NCBI GenBank assembly: GCA_015478945.1 | Contig: JABUQX010021126.1 | Location: forward strand, 55,001-119,000 | Reading direction: 5' to 3' | DNA length: 64,000 nucleotides | DNA from: Trachelipus rathkii | Lineage: Eukaryota; Arthropoda; Malacostraca; Isopoda; Trachelipodidae | The notes under the pieces: model-generated | Told to the model about the DNA's origin: nothing | The model's database searches: none | The model's input: the letters and a program-made list of their open reading frames with translations, nothing else | Shown: positions 10,989-20,800 of the stretch, piece by piece | Layout of the letters: each line of letters starts with the position of its first letter | Numbering within the stretch: position 1 is the first letter of the stretch | Translations under genes and position numbers: made by a program

Positions 10989-13850
10989 TTATATGTTCCG
11001 CAACCATTCCATAAACGAATTAACGCCTTTCTTAAATGTTGCAATCGAGTCACACTCCACAACCTCCTGTGGCAAAAATTTAACAACACTATTACTGAAT
11101 GCATGCTTTCTTATATCGAGATGGCATGCTTTCTTCTTATTTTCTATTAATGCCCCTGGGTACCCTGTCATGTCTACTATGAAAAATTTTATTAATCTCG
11201 TATTATTGATAGATGTAAATATTTTGTATACTTGTATCATGTCCCTGAGAAAACGCCTTTCTACAGAAAACATCTGAACTCTTCGCGCTTCCTCATAGCT
11301 TTACTGCAACCAAGAAATTCATCCTGTTGCTCTACGTTTGGCATCTCTCCTAGCATCATTAAGCTCTTTCTTTAAATAAGGGGCCCAAACTGTGCATACT
11401 CTATTACTGGCCTAACTAGCTATTATACAGTTTACTTATTACTTCCTTGCTCTAGTAAACAACATGCGATTATTATGCCCAGCATCTTATAGCTTTATTT
11501 CTAGCTTCCAAACCCTGATTAGCTACTTTCAATTTACTGCTTATAATCACACCTAATCTTTTTCTTGGTCGCACAGACTCAGGCCAATCCATTCAATATC
11601 GAGTTAAAACTTTATATTTGAGTAACTCTGGTGAAGAACTTACACTTTTACTATTAAATTCTTTGCACTTATCTGCCCACCCAAGAATTTATCAATGACA
11701 TTTTGGATCTTTATGCATCCTTCACTTTTCCTAACAGGTGGCCACTTTAGTATGATCTGCAAACTTAGAAACCTTGCATTTAGGTCCTGGTACTAAATAT
11801 TTTATATATATGGGAACAATAGTGGCCAGCACTGAACCTGTGGGAGCACACTCTTCCTATTTCCCATGATGATTTTTCCATTTAGTTGTACAATACTGTT
11901 TTATATTTCGACAGACCTCTTAATCACCATGTACCGATCCACCTATAAACATTGCAGATAACTTTTCATCAGCCTTATGTGGAGAAATCCAAAGCTTTAC
12001 TAAAGTCTAAATATACAATATCAATTGGATCTCCTTCATGCAGTCAGTAATGTATTCATAAATTCTAAAAGGTTTGTCTGACATGACCTATCCTTTCTGA
12101 AACCAGTGCTGGGAGTCAAACAATACCTTGTTATCTTCTAAATATTTCTCTAGTATGACTTTCAGTAACTTTTCCATGAACCTTTACAACCCCAAGATGT
12201 TAAGCTAACTTGGCTATAATTTTCCCAAATCTTCTTACTACCTTTCTTATAAATAGGGACAACATATGCTGTTTCCAGTCATCTGGTACCTCACAAATGT
12301 TATAGATCGTTAAAAATCAAATTCAAGTGCCTTTGCAATTGCTGATACTACCTCTCTTTCAGAATTCTACCATATATCCCATCAGGCCCTGCAGTTTTAC
12401 CTGGATCAATATGGTCTAATAAACGTTTAATATCTTTTACGTCAAATTCAAATTCTGTAAGTCTATTTGTTACATGCATAAAAGAACTATTAGTCTCCAA
12501 ACTTATTATTAACTAATCTTTCCTCAGTAAACACTGAAGCAAAATAAGCATTGCAATGTTAATCAACTCCAACTTTTGCTTCACTATTTTCATCAATTTT
12601 TAATAGGTCCATTTCTACCGTTATTAGTGTTAAATTTATAAAGCTAAAAAACTTCTTCGGGTTCTTATTATATCTTGCTAAACTTAATTTCTGCCCTCTC
12701 TTTTGCCTTCCTTATTACTGGTTTAAGTTCGTTCCTATTTTTCCTATAATTTTCTAAATCATCTTCCTACTTACTACCTCTTGCTATTTTAAAAATCTCG
12801 CTTTTTATTAATTTTTCTCTTATTTCTTTCCAACCAAACAGGTCTATTTCTCTTCGCCACCCTATATTAGCTAATGGGTTTAATCTTAAAACATACTGAT
12901 GAAATATTATTAAAATTTGCTTAAAATGTTTCCACATAATAAAACAGTTTTGGTCTTTAACTCTTTATCAGTCATTATACTAAGCATGTCTCGTAATTTG
13001 GTAAAATACATTTCGGAAATCTATTGATAATTGCCTTTTAAATTGAGTTCTCTGCAGATATCCGGTGCATTGGTGCATATAATTTGTAATTGAGTTAAGT
13101 CCTAAATTTTCCTCAACTCTAACCTCACCCACCATACTTTTATCGTTAGTTAATATTAAGTCTAATAGTGCATCGTGTCTTGTGGGTTCATGGACCATCT
13201 GGCACAAAAAGTTATCTAGTATACAATTTATAAATACTGAACTACTATGGTCCGTATTAGACAAGGAATTCCATTGAATGCCAGGAAAATTAAAATATCA
13301 CCCATTATGACTATACCTTTTTCTTTACTGTGGCATGCTGTCTCAATTTCTTTTACAATTTCTGGGTCTAATTCTTGACTCTGGCCAGGAGGTCTATAAA
13401 ATGCCCCTATTCTATATGATTTATTAAACATAAGGATATCTACCCATACCGATTCATATTATGATTTAGTTTTAAAGTCAGTCATTAATACAGATTGAAT
13501 ATTGCTTTAATATAAAGCGCCACACCCCCACCCTTCTTTCTCTTACGCTGGTATAAATAAAGTGAATATCCGTCTATTTCATATTCCTGAACCGGAGTCT
13601 CCATATAATTTTACTTAACCGCATGCTCAGTATGCAAATAATGGTCAAGATTCTCATTTATGGTATATAATCAGTCATCTTTTTTTATTTCTTGAGCCAT
13701 GAGCTTTTTGTCATTCATGTTTTTTTCGTAATAATGTTTATTGTTTATTGCTATCACTCTTATTTGAGCCTGTACACTAGTTTATTTAATATACACATTA
13801 TTACCTGTACATTGCTATTATTTGTATCCAGATTAAGCCCATCCCCCCCA
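10989..13850 (-). pseudogene. CR1 LINE ORF2 pseudogene: endonuclease and reverse transcriptase
   Basis: ORF2 would nick target DNA and copy the element RNA by target-primed reverse transcription. Endonuclease: DGYSLYLYQRKRKKGGGVAL and then YIK (ending near 13506), IGAFYRPPGQ and IVIMGD (about 13310-13410), ILDNFLCQMVHEPTRHDALL and then DLILTND (about 13145-13225). Reverse transcriptase: PGKTAGPDGIYGRILKE (12375-12392 core), VPDDWK, motif A VYLDFSKALD (11987-12016), a motif-B remnant with TGSVL, and motif C FADHTK (11746-11763). The YADD/FADD signature has lost its second Asp to His there. The thumb region reads LGVIISSKLKVANQGLEARN. The C-terminus, ERRFLRDMIQVYKI to a natural TAA at 10989, is intact for 94 codons. 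Length (about 2.86 kb) fits the family. Multiple stops and frameshifts make it dead. Confidence 0.88.
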
Positions 13851-13854
13851 ACTC

Positions 13855-14690
13855 CTAGTTTTTTGCTAAACAAGTCTCCAACCTGGTGCTGAAAAGCCCA
13901 ACACCTTTAACGACTCAAGTGAACTCCATCTGCTCGCAAAAGATTTTATCCAAATTCTCTCCACAAATTCAAAAACCTAATATTTTCTGAAATAATAAAT
14001 TCCTAGTCTTCTCATTTACCACATAAAGCCTCTCCTCATTCCCTGGAACCTGCACCTAACTAGTAAAATCAGAAAATCATGCACCTTCTCGTAGCTTTTC
14101 AGATCTTTCTGAATCAATCTCCTATAATGTGCTATTAATTTTCTGACCTTCTATGTCCTATATCTTTTGTACCACATGCACAATCACATCTGAATCAACA
14201 TTTGTAGAATCAATCTCTCTTTCTATCCTATCCACGATATCACTCACCTCTGGCACTGGATTAACAACTCTCAATCCGTTTTTCTTTTATTTAGTTTGAA
14301 ATCTATCTAGGTATCGTTCATAAGAGTCTCCAATTAGCAATTTATCAGTCTTCCCTTTAGAAAACTCAACATTACCATTGGCACTCTCTGATCCCTCCCC
14401 AGTCGAACCTGTTACTGCAGGTCACAGGCTGACTGACTTTCGAGATCCTCATCTTTAAATTATTATTTCTATTTCTACAACTCTATATTCATCTGCAGAC
14501 CTATTTACATACTTTTCCCTCTCATCTTCCTGCTAGGTGAATCATTTTCTGTTCCTATATCCCGCTCTCTTGCCTCGACATCCCTAATAACTTTTTTCTA
14601 ACACTTCCCTCCTTTCTCAACTCAAATACTTTTCTTTTCATCCTATTCACATTTTTCACTCAGTCTTGCAATCTCCTTACTTAACATCAT
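13855..14690 (-). pseudogene. CR1 LINE ORF1 pseudogene with SGNH-esterase-like domain
   Basis: ORF1 proteins of CR1-type LINEs bind the element RNA, and some contain a lipid-esterase-like SGNH hydrolase domain. Read on the minus strand, three of that fold's motifs appear in order. KLLIGDS (block I, GDS; 14323-14343) is followed by VNPVPEVSDIVDRIEREID and a GTND-type block III, here GT-KD-IG after a one-base loss (14161-14181). RADGVHLSR (block V, Asp-x-x-His; about 13910-13936) comes last. The N-terminal part near 14690 (MLSKEIARLSEKCE) could be coiled coil. Stops and shifts break every frame, so no product is expected. The order and spacing make the assignment firm despite decay. Confidence 0.75.
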
Positions 14691-14759
14691 CGGACTAAGA
14701 GAAGAAGAATCTCATAAATTAGGGAAGGGAATGGGAGGGTAAGCGATAGGAACCCGGCT

Positions 14760-15534
14760 AAGAGAGAGAGCGAGCAGACATTCACTAACAGGAACATGTG
14801 GGCCTTTATGGTATACGTGGTTGTTTGCAGTGGTTTCTCACATTCTCACAGAGATTACAAACTGCCTCGTCATTAGATATATTATTTTTTTTAAATAATC
14901 TCAGCCTCTACTTTTTGATGCATGTTTAATTTGTTTATTATAACTTTCACGCGTTATATTAACCTTGTCTCTAAAAAAATTTTGAATTAATTTTTCTGAA
15001 ACTAAAAACTTAATTAAAGAAAGCACAAATGCTTCAGTTAGCATCATACGACATCTTAATTTATCCACTGCATGATCACTGAATACGAATAACTGAATAG
15101 TGAATACTGAAATCAATGAAATGAATTAAAACATTGAATGCAGAATGATTGAATTTTGAAAGTATGAAAATGAAATCAACTGCGGTGTGCGGAGCCTGAC
15201 AGAGTTACGGAGTCAGAATGACTATTTGATTGTGACATGTGGCATGTGCCATGCGCGCATCTAATTATGTACTACGATTTCTGACTATCCCCCTCGCGCC
15301 TCCTCTCCCTATTTTTGGTTCTCGAAAAGACGAAAAGTCTAAAACCCTAATTTTTCGGTTTATTTTATACATGACATTATATCGGGGGAGGAACGAAATA
15401 TGGGTTTTCCGGCCTTTAAAAATGTTAAAAAAAAAAAAATAAATAAAAAAAAAAATATATCGATATATTGCTTAAGAAAATATCGCCAAGAAATATCGAT
15501 ATCTCTATATATCGATATTTTTTGGCCATCCCTA
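14760..15534 (-). mobile_element. Probable hAT-family DNA transposon end, truncated
   Basis: On the minus strand the sequence starting at 15534 reads TAGGGATGGCCAAAAAATAT and continues with several ATCGATAT units (15455-15520), then an A/T-homopolymer zone and ACTCCGTAACTCTG-like text (about 15200). TAGGGATGG termini, ATCGATAT subterminal repeats and ACTCCGACT-like words are typical of arthropod hAT elements. Further in, EAVCNLCENV (CxxC at 14848-14859) followed by a KAHM frame near 14800 could be a BED zinc finger, which sits at the N-terminus of hAT transposases; this is weak. A 71-codon frame (14901-15116, minus) lies between terminus and finger without a known domain. The rest of the transposase and the opposite terminus are not visible: the LINE begins there. 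Confidence 0.42.
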
Positions 15535-15645
15535 CTATGGTGTTGCTATGAATTCTGATTTCTGAAAATACCGTTCATTTTTATTTTGGAAAAACCGAAA
15601 TATTTTAAATTGAACTTGAAGGGAAAGTCATAGCATATGGTCATA

Positions 15646-15785
15646 GTGTATTGGAAGTGCTGATGTTCAAGTAGATGAATAGCATGAAAAACTAAAGAAA
15701 AAGTAAAAGTAGCGTATTGGGAAAGTTGTGCAATGTCCAAGCAGATGAGAAGAGCACGTTAAGCTGAAAGAAGTGAAAAGTAAGT
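15646..15785. repeat. Diverged two-copy tandem duplication, period about 66 bp
   Basis: Copy 1 begins GTGTATTGGAAGTGCTGATG at 15646 and copy 2 GCGTATTGGGAAAGTTGTGC at 15712. Both continue with a TTCAAGTAGATGA/GTCCAAGCAGATGA core and end in AAGAAAAAGTAAAAGTA / AAGAAGTGAAAAGTAAGTG. Divergence is substantial, so the duplication is old. Function unknown. Confidence 0.55.
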
Positions 15786-15949
15786 GAAGGGAAACATTAT
15801 ATGAGGGAAAGTTGTTAAGCGAAATATTGAATGCTGTTGAGTGGACTGCAGGTAATAATTTATTATTTATAATATTTACATTTAATATATACAGTTGGAT
15901 TATTCTAGAATTTTAAAGGAAGTAAAACTAAAAGATTCTTAGCTAGGCT

Positions 15950-16330
15950 CTGTTACAATTTAAAGCTTTCGTGGTAATTGTTTATATTCCACTTCTAACC
16001 TAGCATTTTGTTGCTAGAATAAAGTAGGAAGTAATACAGAGCCCTGAGGAACACCACTATGGACAGAAAAGAAGAGTAGTCACCCCATCAACAAAGCGAT
16101 ATTGAGCATTTGAAGAAAGCTAGAATAGTAAGCAGGAGAGAGGAACAAAAGGAGGGGAGCTTGGAGAGCAGTGACGGCGTGCCATACCGTCAAATGCCTG
16201 ATATGTCAAGCGCCACACGCAAGTCTCGTTAGTTCTTAGAGCGGAAACATAAATCTATTAATAGGAAATATATCACCAGAAGACCTCGAGCGCAAGCCGT
16301 ACATTCGATCGGAAGGAAGGAAATGAGATA
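15950..16330 (-). pseudogene. LINE reverse-transcriptase fragment (Jockey/I-like), decayed
   Basis: Read on the minus strand, the canonical motif-B block GVPQGSV is intact at 16035-16055, followed by LLPTLF. Upstream, an AFD motif-A remnant (16189-16197) is followed after a frameshift by VWHAV. FVDGV precedes the GVPQGSV block. The series AFD...VWH...VDG...GVPQGSVL...PTLF is diagnostic of Jockey/I/R1-type non-LTR elements and differs from the CR1-type sequence of the nearby LINE. Only the palm region is recognisable; thumb, endonuclease and ORF1 were not found in the flanks. One or more frameshifts and stops mean no product. It shares orientation with the LINE but is a different family. Confidence 0.75.
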
Positions 16331-17584
16331 TCGGCGAAATATGTGTATTCTATAAGCAGTGTGAGTTATTTATTAATTGAATTGTGATTTGAAGGAGATA
16401 AAGGGAGATGAGAAATTTGAATTATGTTACTTCATGGGACTGTTAGAAAGAACAAACTAGACACACACCCATTACCAAACACTTACACATTCTATTAATT
16501 CGAGGTTAGTAGTACGTTGTGAAGGCAGAACCTGATCATACATCTACTGTAACACAAATCACTGTCGTTGAGGAAGTGCTGAGTGTGTAGGGAGTGTGGA
16601 ATGTTAGAGTGTTGGTTGGTGAGCGAGGTGGAGACTCTGAACTGCAGTGAGGCTGCGCAAGTCGCGCGGTTTGCTAAACAACGTACTCAAAATAGCTCTG
16701 TTGCAGACAATGCGCAATATCTGAGTAGCTCATTTCCTAGCCGTGTGTTAATTCACGTTCATACGCTCTCAGGGAGCTCTCATATACCTCAATTATTTAG
16801 TAAGTTGAAATATCTAAAGAGAAGTAAAGATACTATTATTGACAGAAAGACCTTGTAGATAGGAGTAGGCGTTTGAAGAAGCAGATGACAGAATTCGTCC
16901 AGGGCTTAACTCTCGATGGTTTGGACGAACAAAATGTGCGAAGTGCAATTTCATAAATTGTAAATATAGGAATATTATTGATGTTGATTGTTCTCTTGTC
17001 TGATTTATATATCGCACAGCAACACTACTAGGAAGAGTACACACGGAACACGAGACATTGCTTTGTGTTAACCAAGAAGTAAACACAGGAAGAGGAAACT
17101 AATTTTGCGAGTGAGTTAAAAATATAACTATTTTTTGTTAAATTTGCACATAGACGTTGTATTTTAAAGCGTTAAGTCTATTTACAGTAAGATAATGGGA
17201 TATGTGGACAATTTCTGGCTCTCTGAAGAGGTGAATCAAAGTTTAAAGACGTCGACACGAGATGTCGACGATCGCACATTGATCTATTTGAGAAGAACAT
17301 TTATAGAAGACGAGAAGCTGAACAGATAAACTTTATATGAGAGTTCTCGAATCATACGAGAATGTCAGGTAAGATCTCAAGGATTAAGTTATTTACAATT
17401 GGCATGCGTGCTTGCTTTCGCCTATGTAGGTATCCACGACAATAATAGTATATTGAGTATAAAAATATTAGTTATAAGCTAATACCAAGTTGTAGTAGAT
17501 ACTGTACTTAAAAATATCAAAGTTTGAAATAAAAGTAAGTTCTGATTATGGAAATAAAAAAATGAATCCATTACAATATCATAC
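16331..17584. other. Unassigned mixed-composition DNA with two small hairpins
   Basis: Higher GC than the surroundings in places (16560-16760). A 91-codon plus frame at 16583-16858 and a 90-codon minus frame at 16814-17086 have no recognisable domain and are not called. Two perfect inverted repeats lie at 17250-17270 and 17344-17362. It may be host DNA or remnants of the neighbouring LINE insertion. Confidence 0.4.
17250..17270. repeat. Perfect 8-bp inverted repeat
   Basis: CGTCGACA at 17250-17257 and TGTCGACG at 17263-17270 can form an 8-bp stem with a CGAGA loop. A second pair, TTCTCG/CGAGAA with a 7-base loop, lies 74 bp downstream (17344-17362). No terminator or RNA family is recognised. 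Confidence 0.5.
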
Positions 17585-17835
17585 ATAATACATATTTATA
17601 TATATCACATAATCATAAACATTTATATATTATATATATTATATATTATATATATATATAAGTTTTAATATTATTATAAGTATTAATATATATTTATATA
17701 TATATATATATAGTATATTAATATATTACCGTTATATTATAATATATATTTATATAAGTTATATTATAGTATAATATTATATATTAATATTATATTATTA
17801 TTTAATATATTATATATAATAATAGTATAGTAAAT
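17585..17835. repeat. TA-rich low-complexity tract
   Basis: Interrupted TATA, TATTA and TTATA runs with almost no G or C. Similar in kind to the tract near 3 kb. Confidence 0.8.
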
Positions 17836-20800
17836 ATTTTATCAATACGTTTAGGCGATTGAATTCTATAATCAGTTATCATCCATAAGTTTGGTTCAAA
17901 ACGCCAGAGTAGAGAAGGTGTATTGACAACCTCTTCCAATCCGGCCAATAATAACCTGTATTCCTCTGATTTGCACTACCGCCCGAACAAGGCAGGAGGC
18001 AAGTGTCCTAACTGAAGATAAAGTGAATGAAGCCACTGCTGATAAGGTCCAACCCGCACGAGGATTACCTAGGGATAGTGACATAATCATTCCCTGGACT
18101 GGGGTACATACACATTAATACTATATGTCACCCAGCTATATATCCTGATGTAGTTTAACACCGTAGTTCTGATCTTTTGATTATCCGTCACCGTATTGAT
18201 AAGGTTTCGGAACCTACCTACATTCTGCTCAAGTTAGTCTAGATCCATTTTAGCTGACTATGTTTGATAAATAAAATACGTTACTCCTTTATTTTTATTA
18301 AATAGATTTATCACAGTGTGGATGCTAAGTAGCAAGGTCCATTCCTAGTCTCTCTTAGTACTTAACTTTAAGATAGGTTAACTACACTGTAACTATACTC
18401 TTCGGTTAACGAAACTTTAGAATTTTATTCTGATATTTTAAATTGATTATATTGTTAGTTTATGATATAATTCATCGAAAAGTATCTCTAAAAGTTTATG
18501 AAATCGTTGGGATATATTGAGGTTAAATATTTCACTTTGAAATATGGTATGAGTGATAGTGAACGTGAGTTATAATTTGCTCATGCACGACAATATTTAT
18601 CTGGATCCTCTAGGGTATCTCGTATGAGGAGGTCGTGAAAATTAATATCAACAACGAGGAACGTTCATTGTCTTAAATAGGACAAGCTTTCATGCGTAAA
18701 CCGTTTTCATGGCTTCCCATACCATCTTAGTGATATATAAAGAAGTGAATGTTAGCTTGTGTCGAAATCAACGTTTTATTTCTCTTATAAACTACAGCCC
18801 CAGTCTTAGTACCTTACTCGAGGATAAAGTTCCTTAATAAAAAGTCTAGAGACTCTTTGATAATTTGAAGGATAGCGTGTATCTGTTTATCACTGTTATA
18901 ACGTCTAATAGATCATGGCATCTCCGTAAATTTAATTTAATAACGAAATCGTTTGAAACAATGGATTAAATAATATAGATATTTGAAGATGATGTATGTT
19001 CATTTTAGTAATAAGTGATCCAAATGAACAGCAACGAATTATTTAAGACACTGTGCTAAATGTTTTGAACTATATTTTGGTCTGAATCCAGATGCCTCAC
19101 TGACTATCGAAATCGACTACCAATGTGCGTTGTCAGTCATACAAATGGCTATCCATTCACGGCTGGAGTTTCAAAATAACCACTCTGCTGCTATATATTC
19201 ACGTGTTGATCTTCCTGAACTCACTAGTCGCTGACACCACGGGTACAAAAAGCATAACTATATTAAAACTACCTTTTGCACTTCTAATGTGTCTAACTTA
19301 TTCCTGTCTCTCTCTCATAATCACAATTCTTCTGTGTATTAGCTATAGGAATCAGGTACTGCACTAGATGGTCCACTCATGTGAATAGGAACTCTTCTCT
19401 ATTCTCTGTCATTATTTGTAAGGAGTGGCTTTGTTATGCTAAGAGCTCTCTGACGAGCTTGTGTGTGAGCATTCTCCGTCACAATTATCACAACTTTAAT
19501 AGAGATCTGCGCTTTATGAAAAGCTCGATCGATTTCAAATCTCGATCTATTATTCAGATTAATACTTGTTCACACAAGCGAATCCTTTCATACTGATGGA
19601 TGACTTCTTCCATATTATCTACTCTCTTATATTTAGGAGCTTTCTTCACACCACACACTCAGTCTTCAGTATAGTTGTTTTGTTTGCCTATGCTCACCGG
19701 ACTTTGTTTGTGTAACTATTCGTCGTAGACGAAGCGATTAAACTCTCTTTTCTTTTCTAGGTGAGATTTAATCTCCTCTTTCCTCTTTGAAATTACGTAT
19801 TTTTTCTAATATGTATTGTACATGCCAAGATAATAAAAATGATATAGCTCATACTTCATATAACTCGGTTAATTTACTATTTGTATTATCTTGACTTATT
19901 GGTTCTGATGTCTCAAGACCATGCTCTCTAAGACAAGGCTCCCTTAAAATTACACATTTTGACATATGGATAAGGTAGCAAATCGATACTTTCAGGTCGT
20001 GCAAATTTGAATATTTGGATAACAACAATCCACGTTACTAGGGAAGAGCTCATTGCTCTCCCGTATTTTGATATATCAACTCAGTGAAAAATATTGTTTA
20101 GATAATGCTGATGTTTTGACTCCAGCTTCAGTTTGAATGACTGAGCATAAACTACTACTATAAGAAAGAGCTCTTCATATTACTTTGTCACTCTACTTAA
20201 TTGTTCTCCCGAAAAAGGAATTTTTCCGTATTTGCTTTATTTGCAGGAACATCTCGAAGAGAGAAGATTAGGGCATTTTTCATTTTGACTATGAAGGTAA
20301 GGGTGTGTGGATTGTATCTCTATCATGTCTTCTGTACACGAGATAAATTTGGGCTGCCTTTTACTTTTGAGAAGCGAATGTTATTATCTTACACAAGCAC
20401 GGAGGAATCTCTAAATTTTCAGTGGATCGAGCGCAATGGATTTGGCCCAAACGTCTCTTGGAAATCGTTTTCAGTATTTCTCGCTCCTCTCGAAGCTTTA
20501 CATAGAATCTCTTATGTGAGATATTTTCCTCAGTAGTATACGTTGAATATGAGTTCGTTTATCGAAATTTCGTTTTTCAATTCACACCCCTACTTGATAT
20601 TATATAGCACATCCGACAGTCACTCAGCATTTTTTGATTTAGGTAGGCTCACTAATCTCGCTCGAAAATGCCTAACACAAAAACCAGATAACAATTTGTA
20701 TACCACAGCATAAAGCTGTATTTTCCTCTCTTTGCTCGACGCACAATTTTATAGCCTATGTGATTCTGAGATAGCAGCATTGTAGGTTACCTCTCTGAGC

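Larger units (their letters stand above)
10641..14750 (-). mobile_element. CR1-type (Jockey superfamily) LINE retrotransposon, decayed
   Basis: A near full-length but inactive non-LTR retrotransposon read on the minus strand. In transcription order it carries an ORF1 with an SGNH-esterase-like domain (about 14690-13855), then an ORF2 with an AP-type endonuclease and reverse transcriptase (about 13850-10989). The tail (10988 to about 10641) has no open frame of note. The order and the esterase in ORF1 are hallmarks of the CR1/L2 branch. Many stops and one-base frameshifts occur in both ORFs, so it is an old copy or the assembly has many indels. The 5' side abuts a probable hAT remnant. Borders are approximate and no target-site duplication was found by eye. 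Confidence 0.88.

Noticed and set aside
10972..11277. 101-codon plus-strand frame
   Set aside because: Antisense to the well-preserved C-terminal end of the LINE ORF2.
20201..20536. 111-codon plus-strand frame with mixed amino-acid composition
   Set aside because: Starts at TTG, no recognised domain, no neighbouring exon-like signal that I could support; length is reachable by chance in a 64-kb window.
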